From assembly GCF_019458025.1 (NCBI RefSeq), contig NZ_JAHZUY010000001.1:1-64000 (forward strand): a DNA stretch of 64,000 bases. Reading direction: 5' to 3'. Below, piece after piece: positions 44,502 to 53,614 of the stretch. Each line of letters begins with the position of its first letter. Positions within the stretch are counted from its first letter, which is position 1. The notes under the pieces were generated by a model. That model ran no database searches. It was not told the origin of the DNA and was given only the letters and a program-made list of their open reading frames with translations. A program made the translations under genes and the position numbers. The stretch is from Caldovatus aquaticus (GTDB lineage Bacteria; Pseudomonadota; Alphaproteobacteria; Acetobacterales; Acetobacteraceae).

Positions 44502-45698
44502 TCACTCCGCGAGGCCGATCACGCCGCGCGCGGCGAGCGCCTCGATCGCCGCCGCGTCGTAGCCGAGCGCGGCGAGGATCTCGCGCGTCGCCTCGCCCGC
44601 ACGCGGAGGCTGGCGGCGGACGCCGAGCGGGGCGCCCTCGATCGCGATCGGCAGCAGCGGCAGGAAGGCCTTCACCGTCTCGGACAGCGCCACCTCCGCC
44701 ATCGCGCCGCCGGCGCGCAGGTGCGGATCGTCGAACAGGTCCTGCGGCCGGTTGACCGGCGCCGCCGGCACCAGCGCGGCGTTGCAGCGCGCGATCACCT
44801 CGCGCGCCGGCAGCTTCGCCAGCTCCGCGCGCAGCCGCGGCATCAGCCGCTCCCGCTCGGCGATGCGCCGGTCGTTGGTGGCGAGCCGCGGGTCGGCGAG
44901 CAGGTCGTCGAGCCGGAACGCCTCGCAGAAGCGCCGCCAGTGGGCGTCGCTGGTCACCGCGACGAAGACCGGCGCGTCCGCGGTCTCGAACACGTTGTAG
45001 ACCGACCAGGCGGACTGGCGCGCCGGCATCGGCGGCACCGGCTGGCCGGTGAGCGCGGTGAAGGCCATGTGCTGGGCGACGAGGAAGGCGACGCTCTCGA
45101 ACAGCGCGCTGCGCACGAGCCGCCCCCTGCCGGTGCGCTCGCGCTCGCGCAGCGCGGCGAGGATCGCGACCGCACCGAACACGCCCCCCAGGATGTCCAC
45201 CACCGAGCTGCCGGCGCGCAGCGGCTGGCCCGGCGGGCCGGTCATGTAGGCGAGACCGCCCTGCATCTGCGCCACCTCGTCGAGCGAGGGCAGGTGCTCG
45301 TAGGGCCCCGGCAGGTAGCCCTTCAGCGCGCAGTAGATCAGCCGCGGATTGATCTCCCGCACCCGCTCCCAGCCGAGCCCGAGCCGCTCCATCGCGCCGG
45401 CGGCGAAGTTCTCGATCAGCACGTCGGTCGCGGGCAGCATCCGCTCGACGATGGCGCGCCCCTCGGGGTGCTTGAGGTCCACGCAGAGCGAACGTTTGTT
45501 GCGGTTGAAGGTGGCGAAGAAGCCGCGGGCGAAGCCGAACATGCGGCGCGTGCGGTCGCCCCCGGGCGGCTCGACGCGGATCACCTCGGCGCCGAGGTCG
45601 GCGAGCACCAGGCCGCAGGTCGGGCCCATCACCGTATGGCCGAAATCCAGCACCCGCAGGCCGGAGAGCGGCAGCTCCCCCGTGCTTGCGTCCGCCAT
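44502..45698 (-). CDS. CaiB/BaiF family CoA-transferase
   Basis: Family III CoA-transferase, 398 residues. Family parts are RVLDFGHTVMGP, ADLGAEVIRVEPPGGD, FFATFNRNKRSL, and an Asp in PSLDEVAQMQGG that fits the catalytic aspartate. Substrate unknown. ATG 45698 has GGAGAG upstream; longer in-frame starts give an Arg-rich extension without homology. It is divergent from the luciferase-like gene, and both could share the 151-base regulatory gap. Confidence 0.88.
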   Translation of the reverse strand: MADASTGELPLSGLRVLDFGHTVMGPTCGLVLADLGAEVIRVEPPGGDRTRRMFGFARGFFATFNRNKRSLCVDLKHPEGRAIVERMLPATDVLIENFAAGAMERLGLGWERVREINPRLIYCALKGYLPGPYEHLPSLDEVAQMQGGLAYMTGPPGQPLRAGSSVVDILGGVFGAVAILAALRERERTGRGRLVRSALFESVAFLVAQHMAFTALTGQPVPPMPARQSAWSVYNVFETADAPVFVAVTSDAHWRRFCEAFRLDDLLADPRLATNDRRIAERERLMPRLRAELAKLPAREVIARCNAALVPAAPVNRPQDLFDDPHLRAGGAMAEVALSETVKAFLPLLPIAIEGAPLGVRRQPPRAGEATREILAALGYDAAAIEALAARGVIGLAE

Positions 45699-45849
45699 GC
45701 CCCTCTCTCCGCTCCGCCACCGGGCGCGCCGCGGCCGCCCTTCCTCCTCCGCAGCATAGCGCGCGCCCCGCGCCCTGGCAGCCCGCCCGCCGCGCGGATT
45801 GACGCGGCGACGCCGGTGCGGGGATGCTCGGCCCGAGGAGGACACGCCG

Positions 45850-47145
45850 ATGCTCAAGCCCTACACCGTCGTCTATCCGGTCCTGCCCGCGCGCGACGAG
45901 GAGGAGCGGGCGCGGCTGCGCCCGATCGGGCGCAATAGCGAGCTCTACCACGCGGCGATCCACGGCTTCACCGACGTGGTGCGGGCGGCGGACGAGATGG
46001 GGGTCTGGGGCGTGGCCGCCATCGAGCACCACTTCTGGTCCGAGGGCTACGAGGTCGGCCCCTCCCCCGGCGTGCTCGACGCCTACTGGGCGGCGATCAC
46101 CAGGAACATCCATGTCGGCACGCTCGGCTACGTGATGAGCACGCAGAACCCGATCCGCGTCGCCGAGGAGACCGCGATCGTCAACCACCTCGCGCGCGGG
46201 CGCAGCTTCGTCGGCTTCGCACGCGGCTACCAGTCGCGCTGGACCAACGTGCTCGGCCAGCATCTCGGCGCGGCGGCGACCAAATCCCCGAGCGCGGCGA
46301 TCTACAACCCGCAGACCCAGGCCGCCGGCTTCTCCACCGCCACCACCGTCGCCAAGGACAAGGACGACGACGCCCGCAACCGCGCGATCTTCGAGGAGAA
46401 CGTCGAGATCGTGCTCAAGGCCTGGACGCAGGAGAGCTTCTCGCACAAGGGGCTGAACTGGCAGATCCCCTACCCCTACGAGACCGGCGTCGCGGACTGG
46501 CCGCTGGCGCGCGCCGGCGTGACGCAGCGCCTCGGCGCGCCGGGCGAGGTGGACGAGAAGACCGGGGCGACGCGGCGCGTGAGCGTGGTGCCGGCGCCCT
46601 ACACCAGGCCGCACCCGCCGGTCTTCGTCGCCGGCTCCGGCAGCCCGGAGACGATCGCCTTCTGCGGCCGGCACGGCTTCATCCCGACCTACTTCACCTC
46701 GATCGCCTCCGCCGGCCCGCTCGCCGAGCACTACCGCGAGGCGGCCGCCGCCTCGGGCCACAGCTTCAAGCCCGGGCAGAACCAGTCGCTCGTGCGCTGG
46801 ATCCAGATCGGCAGGACCGAGGAGGACGCGCTCAACCGCATCCGCGCCTACGACCTCGACATCTGGAAGAACTTCTACGCCGCGATGGGCCGGCGCAAGG
46901 TGGAGAACGACGACTACCTCGGCTCCCTCGTCAACTCCGGCCTGTTCGTGTTCGGCACCGTCGAGAGCGTGCGCCGGCAGATGATCGAGCAGTGGAAGGT
47001 GTTCCCGGCGGAGTACGTGGCGCTGATCAACCACTACGCGCAGACGCCGAAGGAGGTGGTGATCGAGACCCTCGACCTGTTCATGCGCCACATCAAGCCG
47101 GCGCTCGACGAGGTGATCCACGACGCGCACCGCGCCGCCGCCTGA
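45850..47145 (+). CDS. LLM-class (luciferase-like) flavin-dependent monooxygenase
   Basis: A 431-residue member of the luciferase superfamily, unlike the one at 24438. Features include GVWGVAAIEHHFWSEGY, the HVGTLGYVMSTQNPIRVAEE strand, VGFARGYQSRW and a C-terminal GTVESVRRQM segment. An insertion with NPQTQAAGF and a charged KDKDDD loop lies near residues 155-180. A GAGGAGGA site precedes ATG 45850. The neighbouring CoA-transferase suggests a shared catabolic role, not proven. Confidence 0.87.
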   Translation: MLKPYTVVYPVLPARDEEERARLRPIGRNSELYHAAIHGFTDVVRAADEMGVWGVAAIEHHFWSEGYEVGPSPGVLDAYWAAITRNIHVGTLGYVMSTQNPIRVAEETAIVNHLARGRSFVGFARGYQSRWTNVLGQHLGAAATKSPSAAIYNPQTQAAGFSTATTVAKDKDDDARNRAIFEENVEIVLKAWTQESFSHKGLNWQIPYPYETGVADWPLARAGVTQRLGAPGEVDEKTGATRRVSVVPAPYTRPHPPVFVAGSGSPETIAFCGRHGFIPTYFTSIASAGPLAEHYREAAAASGHSFKPGQNQSLVRWIQIGRTEEDALNRIRAYDLDIWKNFYAAMGRRKVENDDYLGSLVNSGLFVFGTVESVRRQMIEQWKVFPAEYVALINHYAQTPKEVVIETLDLFMRHIKPALDEVIHDAHRAAA

Positions 47146-47212
47146 GGCGGCCCGGGCGGCCGCCGCGGGCCCCGCCTTCGCGCGCGGCTCCGCGCCCCGC
47201 CGGCGCCCGGCG

Positions 47213-48481
47213 TCAGGCTCCCGGGGCTCGCCCGCGGGCGCCCTCGGCCTGCGCGCCGGCATGCGCCTTCAGGTCGAAGGCGGGATCCGCCGCCTGTTCC
47301 GGCGTCAGGTCGAGGCCGCGCTCCAGGATGCGCCGGGCCAGGACGTGCTCGAGCGGGCGGTTGACGGACTCCACGCCGGCCAGCCGCCCGCCCCGGAAGC
47401 AGAACACCGAGAAGCCCTGCCCGCCGGCGGGGTCGCCGCGCAGCACGGCGCGGTCGTGCGGCACGGAGAGCCCCGCGATCTGCAGCCTGAGCGCGCCCTG
47501 GTCGCTCCAGAACCACGGCAGGGCGGCATAGGGCGCGGCACGGCCGAGCAACCGCGCGGCAAGGCAGCGCGCCTGGTCCGCCGCGTTCTGCACCGATTCG
47601 AGCCGCACCGGCGCCCCCGCGGCGAAGCGGCACGGGAAGCGCGCGCAGTCGCCGATCGCCGAGATCGCCGGATCCCCGGTGCGGAGCAGCGCGTCCACCA
47701 CGATGCCGTCCGCGACGGCGAGCCCCGCCTCGGCCGCCAGCCCGGCGTTCGGCACCACGCCGATGCCGATCAGCACGAGGTCGGCGGGGAATCGCCTCCC
47801 GTCCGCCGTCTCGACGGCGGCGACGCGCCCGGCCTCGCCCGCGATGCGCGTCACGGCGGCGCCGAAGGCGAAGCGCACGCCCGCGCGCTCGTGCGCCGCG
47901 CGCAGATGCGCCGCGACCAGGGGCGAGACGGAGCGCGCCATCGGCCGGTCCAGCGCTTCGACGACCGTGACCTCGAGCCCGCGCGCGGCCGCGACGGCGG
48001 CGAATTCGAGCCCGATGAATCCCGCGCCCACCACCACCGCCCGGCGCGCCGTCCCGAGCCGGCGGCGCAACGCCTCCGCCTCCGCCAGGGTGCGGAGCTG
48101 CATCACGCCGTCGAGCGCCGCGCCCGGCACGGGGAGGGCGCGGTTGCGGGCCCCGGTCGCGAGCACGAGATGGCCGTAGGCCAGCGCCTCGCCGGAGGCG
48201 AGCCGCACGCGCCGCGCGGCGCGCTCGATGCGGACGGCGCGCGCGCCGAGGCGCAGCCCGATGCGGTTCTCCGCGTAGAACGCGTCCGTCCGCAAGCGCA
48301 GCTGCGGCGCGTCGGCCTTGCCCGACAGGTAGGCCTTGGAGAGCGGCGGCCGCTGGTAGGGAAGCTCGGGCTCCTCGCCGAGGAGGAGGATCCGCCCGTC
48401 ATGCCCGCCTTCGCGCAGCGCGGCGGCGAGCTGGACCCCGGCCTGGCCGGCGCCGAGGATGAGGACGTCCGCTCCGCTCAC
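47213..48481 (-). CDS. Ferredoxin/rubredoxin reductase-type FAD oxidoreductase
   Basis: NAD(P)H-dependent flavoprotein of 422 residues in the putidaredoxin-reductase group. It has the FAD loop GAGQAG (10-15), the PYQRPPLSKAYL segment, the NAD loop GAGFIGLE (152-159), SAIGDCARFP and a C-terminal reductase domain with WFWSDQGALRLQIAGL. Such enzymes pass electrons to a ferredoxin for an oxygenase; no ferredoxin or P450 gene is next to it. GTG 48481 was chosen because the FAD fold begins four residues on. Confidence 0.88.
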   Translation of the reverse strand: MSGADVLILGAGQAGVQLAAALREGGHDGRILLLGEEPELPYQRPPLSKAYLSGKADAPQLRLRTDAFYAENRIGLRLGARAVRIERAARRVRLASGEALAYGHLVLATGARNRALPVPGAALDGVMQLRTLAEAEALRRRLGTARRAVVVGAGFIGLEFAAVAAARGLEVTVVEALDRPMARSVSPLVAAHLRAAHERAGVRFAFGAAVTRIAGEAGRVAAVETADGRRFPADLVLIGIGVVPNAGLAAEAGLAVADGIVVDALLRTGDPAISAIGDCARFPCRFAAGAPVRLESVQNAADQARCLAARLLGRAAPYAALPWFWSDQGALRLQIAGLSVPHDRAVLRGDPAGGQGFSVFCFRGGRLAGVESVNRPLEHVLARRILERGLDLTPEQAADPAFDLKAHAGAQAEGARGRAPGA

Positions 48482-48733
48482 CGCCGCCCCCCGCGCCGGC
48501 CCGCGGAGGGGTGGCGGCCCGCGCGCCGCGGCGCCACGGCCGCCGCGGCACGCGTCGAGCCCGGCCAAGGCAGGTCCTGCCGCATCCTGAACCCCTTCGT
48601 CGGCCCGGCACCGGCACCGTTCCGGACACGATCCTCCCGCGGCCCGCGCCGGCGTGGCAAGCCGGGTCCGCCCGGCGCGGCGGGAGCACGGACCGGCGGC
48701 CGTGCCGGCGCCCCGGTCCCGCCGTGCCGGCCG

Positions 48734-49699
48734 TCAGGGCGACAGGACCCGGACCGGCCTGCCGGCGAGGTAGGCCAGCACGTCCTCGACCGCAGCCTCG
48801 AAGTAGGTGCGGTAGTTCTGCTCGGTCACGTAGCCGAGGTGCGGGGTCAGCACCGTGTTCGGGGCCGAGAGGATGGGATGGCCGGGAGGCAGCGGCTCGA
48901 TGTCGAACACGTCGAGCCCCGCGCCCGCGATGCGCCGCTCACGCAGCGCGGCGATCAGCGCCTCCTGGTCCACGATCGGGCCGCGGCTGGTGTTGACCAG
49001 GAACGCGGTCGGCTTCATCAGCGCGAGCTCGGCAGCGCCGATCAGCCCCCGCGTGCGCTCGCTGAGCACGAGGTGGATCGTCACCACGTCGGACTCGCGC
49101 AGCAGCGTCTCCTTGTCCACGCGGGTGGCGCCGGCCTTCGCCGCCGCCTCCTCGGTCAGGTTCTGGCTCCAGCCGAGCACGCGCATGCCGAAGGCGGCGC
49201 CGACCCGCGCGACCCGGCTGCCGAGATTGCCGAGGCCGATGCAGCCGAGCGTCCTGCCCTCGAGGCCGACGCCGATCCGGGTCTGCCAGCGCCCCTCGCG
49301 CAAGGCCTGCTGCTGGCCCGGGATGTCGCGCGCGAGCGACAGGATCAGGCCCCAGGTGAGGTCCACCGTCGGGTTCCCGGCGCTCGGCGTGCCGCAGACG
49401 GTGATGCCGCGCTCCCGGCACGCCGCGACGTCGATCGCGCGGTTGCGCATGCCGGTGGTGATCAGCAGGCGCAGGTTCGGCAGGCGCTCGACGACGGCGC
49501 GGGGGAAGGGGGTGCGCTCGCGCATCGCGAGGATCGCGTCGTAGGGCGCGAGCCGCTCGGCCACCGCGTCGGGCCCGCCGAGCGGCTCGCGGAACACCTC
49601 GACCTTCAGCCCTTCCGGCAGCCGGACCCAGGGGCCGAACGACAGCGCCACCCCCTGGTAGTCGTCGAGAATCGCAAGCCTGGTCAATGCGTTGGTCAT
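48734..49699 (-). CDS. D-2-hydroxyacid dehydrogenase family protein
   Basis: NAD-dependent dehydrogenase, 321 residues. The NAD loop is GLGNLGS (155-161). Catalytic Arg (NTSRGPIVDQEAL), Glu (FDIEPLP) and His (TPHLGYVTE) are all present. Substrate unknown; sequence near LDDYQGVAL is typical of a Rhodospirillales subgroup annotated only by family. AGGA lies before ATG 49699. No operon partner is evident. Confidence 0.9.
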   Translation of the reverse strand: MTNALTRLAILDDYQGVALSFGPWVRLPEGLKVEVFREPLGGPDAVAERLAPYDAILAMRERTPFPRAVVERLPNLRLLITTGMRNRAIDVAACRERGITVCGTPSAGNPTVDLTWGLILSLARDIPGQQQALREGRWQTRIGVGLEGRTLGCIGLGNLGSRVARVGAAFGMRVLGWSQNLTEEAAAKAGATRVDKETLLRESDVVTIHLVLSERTRGLIGAAELALMKPTAFLVNTSRGPIVDQEALIAALRERRIAGAGLDVFDIEPLPPGHPILSAPNTVLTPHLGYVTEQNYRTYFEAAVEDVLAYLAGRPVRVLSP

Positions 49700-49960
49700 G
49701 CGGTCCGTTCCTCCATGCCCGCCTCCCGCTCGCCGCGCGGGCGCGCGGCGCGTCGCGGATGGCGGCGACGCCGATCGCCTCTTGCACCACAGCACCCGGC
49801 GCCGGGGAAAGCCAGCCGGCGGCGGGCGGGCGCGCCCGCGCCGCGACCCGCAGCGCATCGAGCGCCGCGCCGGGGAGGCCGAACGCGAGGCCGGGCGCCG
49901 CGATGGCGAGCGGGCGCGCCCCGCCGCGGCTGCCCGCCCGCCTCCGCCGTCGCCCCGCGC

Positions 49961-50413
49961 TCAGCCCGCGGGGGCGACGAGCAGCTCCCGCAGCGCCGCG
50001 CGCAGCCGCTCCGGCACCGGCGTGGTGCGGTCCTGGGCGTCGCGGCGGACATAGACGTGCACGAAATGCCCCTCCGCGCTCGCCCGGTGCTCGTCGTTGC
50101 GGAACACGCCGATCTCGTAGCGGACCGAGCTGGTGCCGATGCGCGCGCAGCGCAGCCCGACCGTGACGCGGTCGGGATAGGCGATCGGCGCAAAGTAGCG
50201 GCACTGCGTCTCGACGACGAGGCCGATCGCGGGGCTCCGCGCGATGTCGAGCGCGCCGCACGCGAGCAGGAAGTCGGCCACCGCGGTGTCGAAGAAGGAG
50301 TAGTACTGGACGTTGTTGACGTGCCCGTAGACGTCGTTGTCCATCCAGCGCGTCGTGATGGTGGTGAACCAGCGGTAGTCGTCGCGCGTGCCGATACGCT
50401 TCTCCGACGCCAT
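49961..50413 (-). CDS. Hotdog-fold acyl-CoA thioesterase
   Basis: A 150-residue single hotdog-domain protein of the 4-hydroxybenzoyl-CoA thioesterase group. The active region TTRWMDNDVYGHVNNVQYY (about 20-38) holds the expected Asp. The remainder (FAPIAYPDRVTVGLRCARIG, VHVYVRRD) fits the beta-sheet. ATG 50413 sits 44 bases after the remnant binding-protein gene on the same strand. Confidence 0.87.
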   Translation of the reverse strand: MASEKRIGTRDDYRWFTTITTRWMDNDVYGHVNNVQYYSFFDTAVADFLLACGALDIARSPAIGLVVETQCRYFAPIAYPDRVTVGLRCARIGTSSVRYEIGVFRNDEHRASAEGHFVHVYVRRDAQDRTTPVPERLRAALRELLVAPAG

Positions 50414-50457
50414 CGCCTGCGGTGCTCCTGCCTGGCTGCGGCCCTCGGGCGGGCCGG

Positions 50458-51369
50458 TTAGCGCGCCAGCGCCTCCTCGACCAGGGTGTCGTCCACGCAG
50501 AGCTCGTAGGCGGGCGCGGCGGCGATGGCGCCGGCCGAGAGCATGGCGTCGCAGAGCCGCGCGAAGGCCGGGCGCGGGAAGCGCGGCGTGGCGGGCCAGA
50601 TGCCGAGGGCCTAGTAGCGGGCGAGCGCGGCGCGCAGCGCGTCCGGCGGGACGTCGGGGAACCAGGGAGCGATGGTCGCCGCGATCTCGGCCGGCGGCGC
50701 CGCCGCGATCCAGGCGAGGGTCGCCGCCATCGCCCGGATCGCCGCCTCGAACGCGGCGCGCCGCGCGGCGATGGTGGTCTCCGTCGCGTAGAGCGCGGTG
50801 TAGGCGGTCGGACCGCGCCCGGCCTGCGCGTGCCACACCGCGCCGCCCTGCGCCTCGAGCAGCGCCGCATGCGGTTCGAAGAGCTGGGCGAGGTCGAGCC
50901 TCCCCTCGGCCACGGCGGCGGCGTTCTCCGCCATGGCCCGGTCGCCGACGCGCCGCGGCATCGCCGCCGGATCGACGCCGAGCCGGCGCAGATCGTCCTG
51001 CAGGCACCACCAGGGCGTGGGCACCTCGGCGACCGTGCCGAGGCACAGGCTCGGAAGATCTCGAGCCGGAACCCCGCCGGCCGCCGCCCCCGGCCGACCA
51101 GCAGGAACGGGTCGCGCATCGCCACGGCGCAGAAGCTGCGCAGGGGCGCGCGGGGGGCGCGCGCGCTCGCGGATCACCCGCATCGGGCCGGACCAGGCGA
51201 GGTCCGCCCGGCCGGACAGCAGGGCGGCCGCGGCCGCCGCCGGGTCGCCGGCGGTCTCGAGCCGCAGCGCGATCCCCTGCCGCGCCATCTCGCCCCGGCT
51301 GATCGCGGCGTAGAACGGGGCATAGAAGAGGGCCCGGAACGGCTCGATCAGGACGAGGCTCGTCGGCAT
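50458..51369 (-). pseudogene. Decayed NMT1/THI5-like ABC solute-binding protein
   Basis: Starting at ATG 51369, the frame encodes an NMT1-type binding protein (LVLIEPFRALFYAPFYAAI, then ADLAWSGPMRVIRE). Within the G6 run at 51152-51157 the sense shifts frame; the lost segment AMRDPFLLVGR reads on in another frame until about 51060, where a second one-base change restores the original frame (LGTVAEVPTPWW). A TAG at 50611-50613 then interrupts the ARY-ALGIWP region, after which coding character continues to TAA 50458-50460. Three lesions make it non-functional unless the assembly is wrong. Confidence 0.8.
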
Positions 51370-51569
51370 GGCGCGGCTCCCTCGGCGGCCGAGTCGGAGG
51401 TCGTTGCCCGGCCGCAAGATCGAGGAATTTCACGCCTCTGGCGCAACGAGGCTTCGCCACCGGCCCGGCCCCCGCTATAGCTTCCCCGAGCTGCGCGCGT
51501 CCGGCCAGGGGGGAGCCTGAGCGGGGTGCCGCCGGCCCCCAGTCTCGGCACGGGAACCCCCGCCCCGCC

Positions 51570-52352
51570 ATGTCCGTCGCGTCCCGCCCCGTGAGCGCCC
51601 CGCCCCGCCTCGAGCCCTTCCGGCTGCGCGGCGGGAACTTCAATCTGCTGGTCCTCCGGCTGCTCGATCCGCGGCCGGAGGTGGTGGTGCCGGCGATCGG
51701 CGACCAGTTCCGCCGCGCCCCCGGCTTCCTGCGCTTCGCCCCGGTGGTGATCGGGCTGTCCGAGCTCGAGGGGGTGGCGCCGGGGGAGGTGGACTTCGCG
51801 GGCCTCGCCCAGGGCCTGCGCGCGCTGGAGATCGTTCCGGTCGGCACCACCGGCGGCACGCCGGAGCTGCGCAACGCCGCCCTCGCCTGCGGCCTGCCGC
51901 CGCTGCGGCAGATCGGCAAGGAGGGGGCGGAGGAGCCGGCGCCGCCGGCCGCCGCGGCGGCGGAGCAGCCCGTCCCGCCCGCCGCCCCGCCGGCGCCGCC
52001 ACCGCCGCCCGCCGCCGCGGGGCGCCCGGCGCTGGTGGTGGACCAGCCGGTGCGCGCCGGCCAGCGCATCTGGGCGCAAGGCGGCGACCTGATCGTGACC
52101 GCGACGGTCAACGCCGGCGCCGAGGTCATCGCCGACGGCAACATCCACGTCTACGGCGCGCTGCGCGGCCGGGCGATGGCGGGCGGCGCGGAGAACGTCG
52201 AGGCGCGGATCTTCGCCCTGAATTTCGATCCGGAGCTGGTATCCATCGCCGGCTACTACGCGGTGCGCGACGGGCTCACCGCGGCCCCGCTGGGCCGCGC
52301 CGTGCAGGTGCGGCTGGAGGGCGAGCGCATGCGGTTCGATCCGCTCGGCTAG
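51570..52352 (+). CDS. minC: Septum site-determining protein MinC
   Basis: Inhibitor of FtsZ polymerisation. The 260-residue protein has an N-terminal domain (about 12-110), a long Pro/Ala linker (about 120-150) and the C-terminal beta-helical MinC domain with VRAGQRIWAQGGDLIV and ADGNIHVYGALRGRAMAG. The last part binds MinD. A TATAGC box at 51476-51481 lies upstream but lacks a convincing partner. First gene of minCDE. Confidence 0.95.
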   Translation: MSVASRPVSAPPRLEPFRLRGGNFNLLVLRLLDPRPEVVVPAIGDQFRRAPGFLRFAPVVIGLSELEGVAPGEVDFAGLAQGLRALEIVPVGTTGGTPELRNAALACGLPPLRQIGKEGAEEPAPPAAAAAEQPVPPAAPPAPPPPPAAAGRPALVVDQPVRAGQRIWAQGGDLIVTATVNAGAEVIADGNIHVYGALRGRAMAGGAENVEARIFALNFDPELVSIAGYYAVRDGLTAAPLGRAVQVRLEGERMRFDPLG

Positions 52353-52388
52353 CGGCGACAAGCGCAGGGGATTGAGGGGGACAGCGAC

Positions 52389-53207
52389 ATGGCGGAGGTG
52401 ATCGTCGTCACTTCGGGCAAGGGAGGCGTCGGCAAGACCACCACGAGCGCCGCCTTCGGCACCGGCCTCGCCCAGCGCGGCAAGCGGACGGTGGTGATCG
52501 ACTTCGACGTGGGCCTGAGGAACCTCGACCTCATCATGGGCGTCGAGCGCCGCGTCGTCTTCGACATCATCAACGTCATCCAGGGCGAGGCGAAGCTCAA
52601 CCAGGCGCTGATCCGGGACAAGCGGGTGGACACGCTCGCCATCCTCCCGGCGAGCCAGACGCGCGACAAGGACGCGCTCACCAAGGAGGGCGTGCGGCAG
52701 ATCATCGAGGAGCTGTCGCGCGACTTCGACTACATCATCTGCGACAGTCCGGCCGGCATCGAGAAGGGCGCCATGCTCGCCCTCTACTTCGCCGACCAGG
52801 CGCTGATCGTCACCAACCCCGAGGTCTCCAGCGTGCGCGACTCCGACCGCATCCTCGGCGTGCTGCAGTCGCGCTCGCGCCGCGCGGAGGAGAAGCTCGG
52901 CCGGGTGAAGGAGCACCTCCTCGTCACGCGCTACGACCCGGCGCGGGTCGAGCGCGGCGAGATGCTGAAGCTCGAGGACGTGCAGGAGATCCTGGCGATC
53001 CCGCTGCTCGGCGTGATCCCGGAGAGCGAGAGCGTGCTGCGCGCCTCCAACACCGGCACCCCGGTGATCCTCGATCCCGAGAGCGTCGCCGGCCAGGCCT
53101 ACAAGGACGCGGTGGACCGCTTCCTCGGCGAGAAGGTGCCGCACCGCTTCCTCGAGCCGGAGCGCAAGGGCCTGTTCCGGCGCCTGTTCGGCGGGAGGGC
53201 CGCCTGA
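52389..53207 (+). CDS. minD: Septum site-determining ATPase MinD
   Basis: Membrane-bound ParA-type ATPase that recruits MinC and oscillates under MinE. The 272-residue protein has the deviant Walker A GKGGVGKTT (10-18), the VIDFDVGLRNLD segment, ICDSPAGIE and a C-terminal amphipathic helix GLFRRLFGG that targets the membrane. Start follows minC by 36 bases; its stop shares one base with minE. Confidence 0.98.
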   Translation: MAEVIVVTSGKGGVGKTTTSAAFGTGLAQRGKRTVVIDFDVGLRNLDLIMGVERRVVFDIINVIQGEAKLNQALIRDKRVDTLAILPASQTRDKDALTKEGVRQIIEELSRDFDYIICDSPAGIEKGAMLALYFADQALIVTNPEVSSVRDSDRILGVLQSRSRRAEEKLGRVKEHLLVTRYDPARVERGEMLKLEDVQEILAIPLLGVIPESESVLRASNTGTPVILDPESVAGQAYKDAVDRFLGEKVPHRFLEPERKGLFRRLFGGRAA

Positions 53208-53497
53208 TGCGCTGGCTCGACCTGTTCCGCGCGCGCAAGCCGGCACAGGCGAGCGCGGCGTCCGCCAAGGAGCGCCTGCAGATCGTGCTGGCGCACGAGC
53301 GCATCGGCCGCACGCGCGAGGACTTCCTGCCGAAGCTGCAGCAGGAGCTGGTCGCGGTGGTGGCGCGCTACGTCGCCATCGATCCGAACAAGGTCGCGGT
53401 CAACCTCGAGCGCGGCGGCGACATGTCCACGCTCGAGATCGAGATCGAGCTGCCCGGTCCGCAGGCGCAGCGGCTGGAGGCAGCCGCCTCGCGCTAG
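53207..53497 (+). CDS. minE: Cell division topological specificity factor MinE
   Basis: MinD-activating protein, 96 residues. The N-terminal membrane-binding helix (MRWLDLFRAR), the MinD-contact strand (AKERLQIVLAHERIG) and the dimer domain (VNLERGGDMSTLEIEIELP) are in the usual order. The ATG shares its first base with the last base of the minD stop (TGATG). Confidence 0.97.
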   Translation: MRWLDLFRARKPAQASAASAKERLQIVLAHERIGRTREDFLPKLQQELVAVVARYVAIDPNKVAVNLERGGDMSTLEIEIELPGPQAQRLEAAASR

Positions 53498-53558
53498 GCC
53501 GGGGCGCGGCGATGCGCGGGGAGCACCGGCCCGGCCCGGGCGCGGCCGGCGCCGCCGT

Positions 53559-53587
53559 CCCGGCGCCGGCGCTGTTGCGGCGCCGGG
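53559..53587 (+). terminator. Perfect 10-base hairpin between minE and the dpp-type operon
   Basis: CCCGGCGCCG (53559-53568) and CGGCGCCGGG (53578-53587) flank a nine-base loop, about 60 bases after minE and 28 bases before the permease start. There is no T-run. It may end the min transcript or affect the transporter leader. Confidence 0.4.
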
Positions 53588-53614
53588 CCGCCTTCGCCTA
53601 GGCTCCGCGCCGCC

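Noticed and set aside
47149-47171. GGCCCG/CGGGCC repeat between the convergent luciferase-like and ferredoxin-reductase genes
   Set aside because: Six-base GC-only arms are expected frequently by chance here, so it was not called a terminator.
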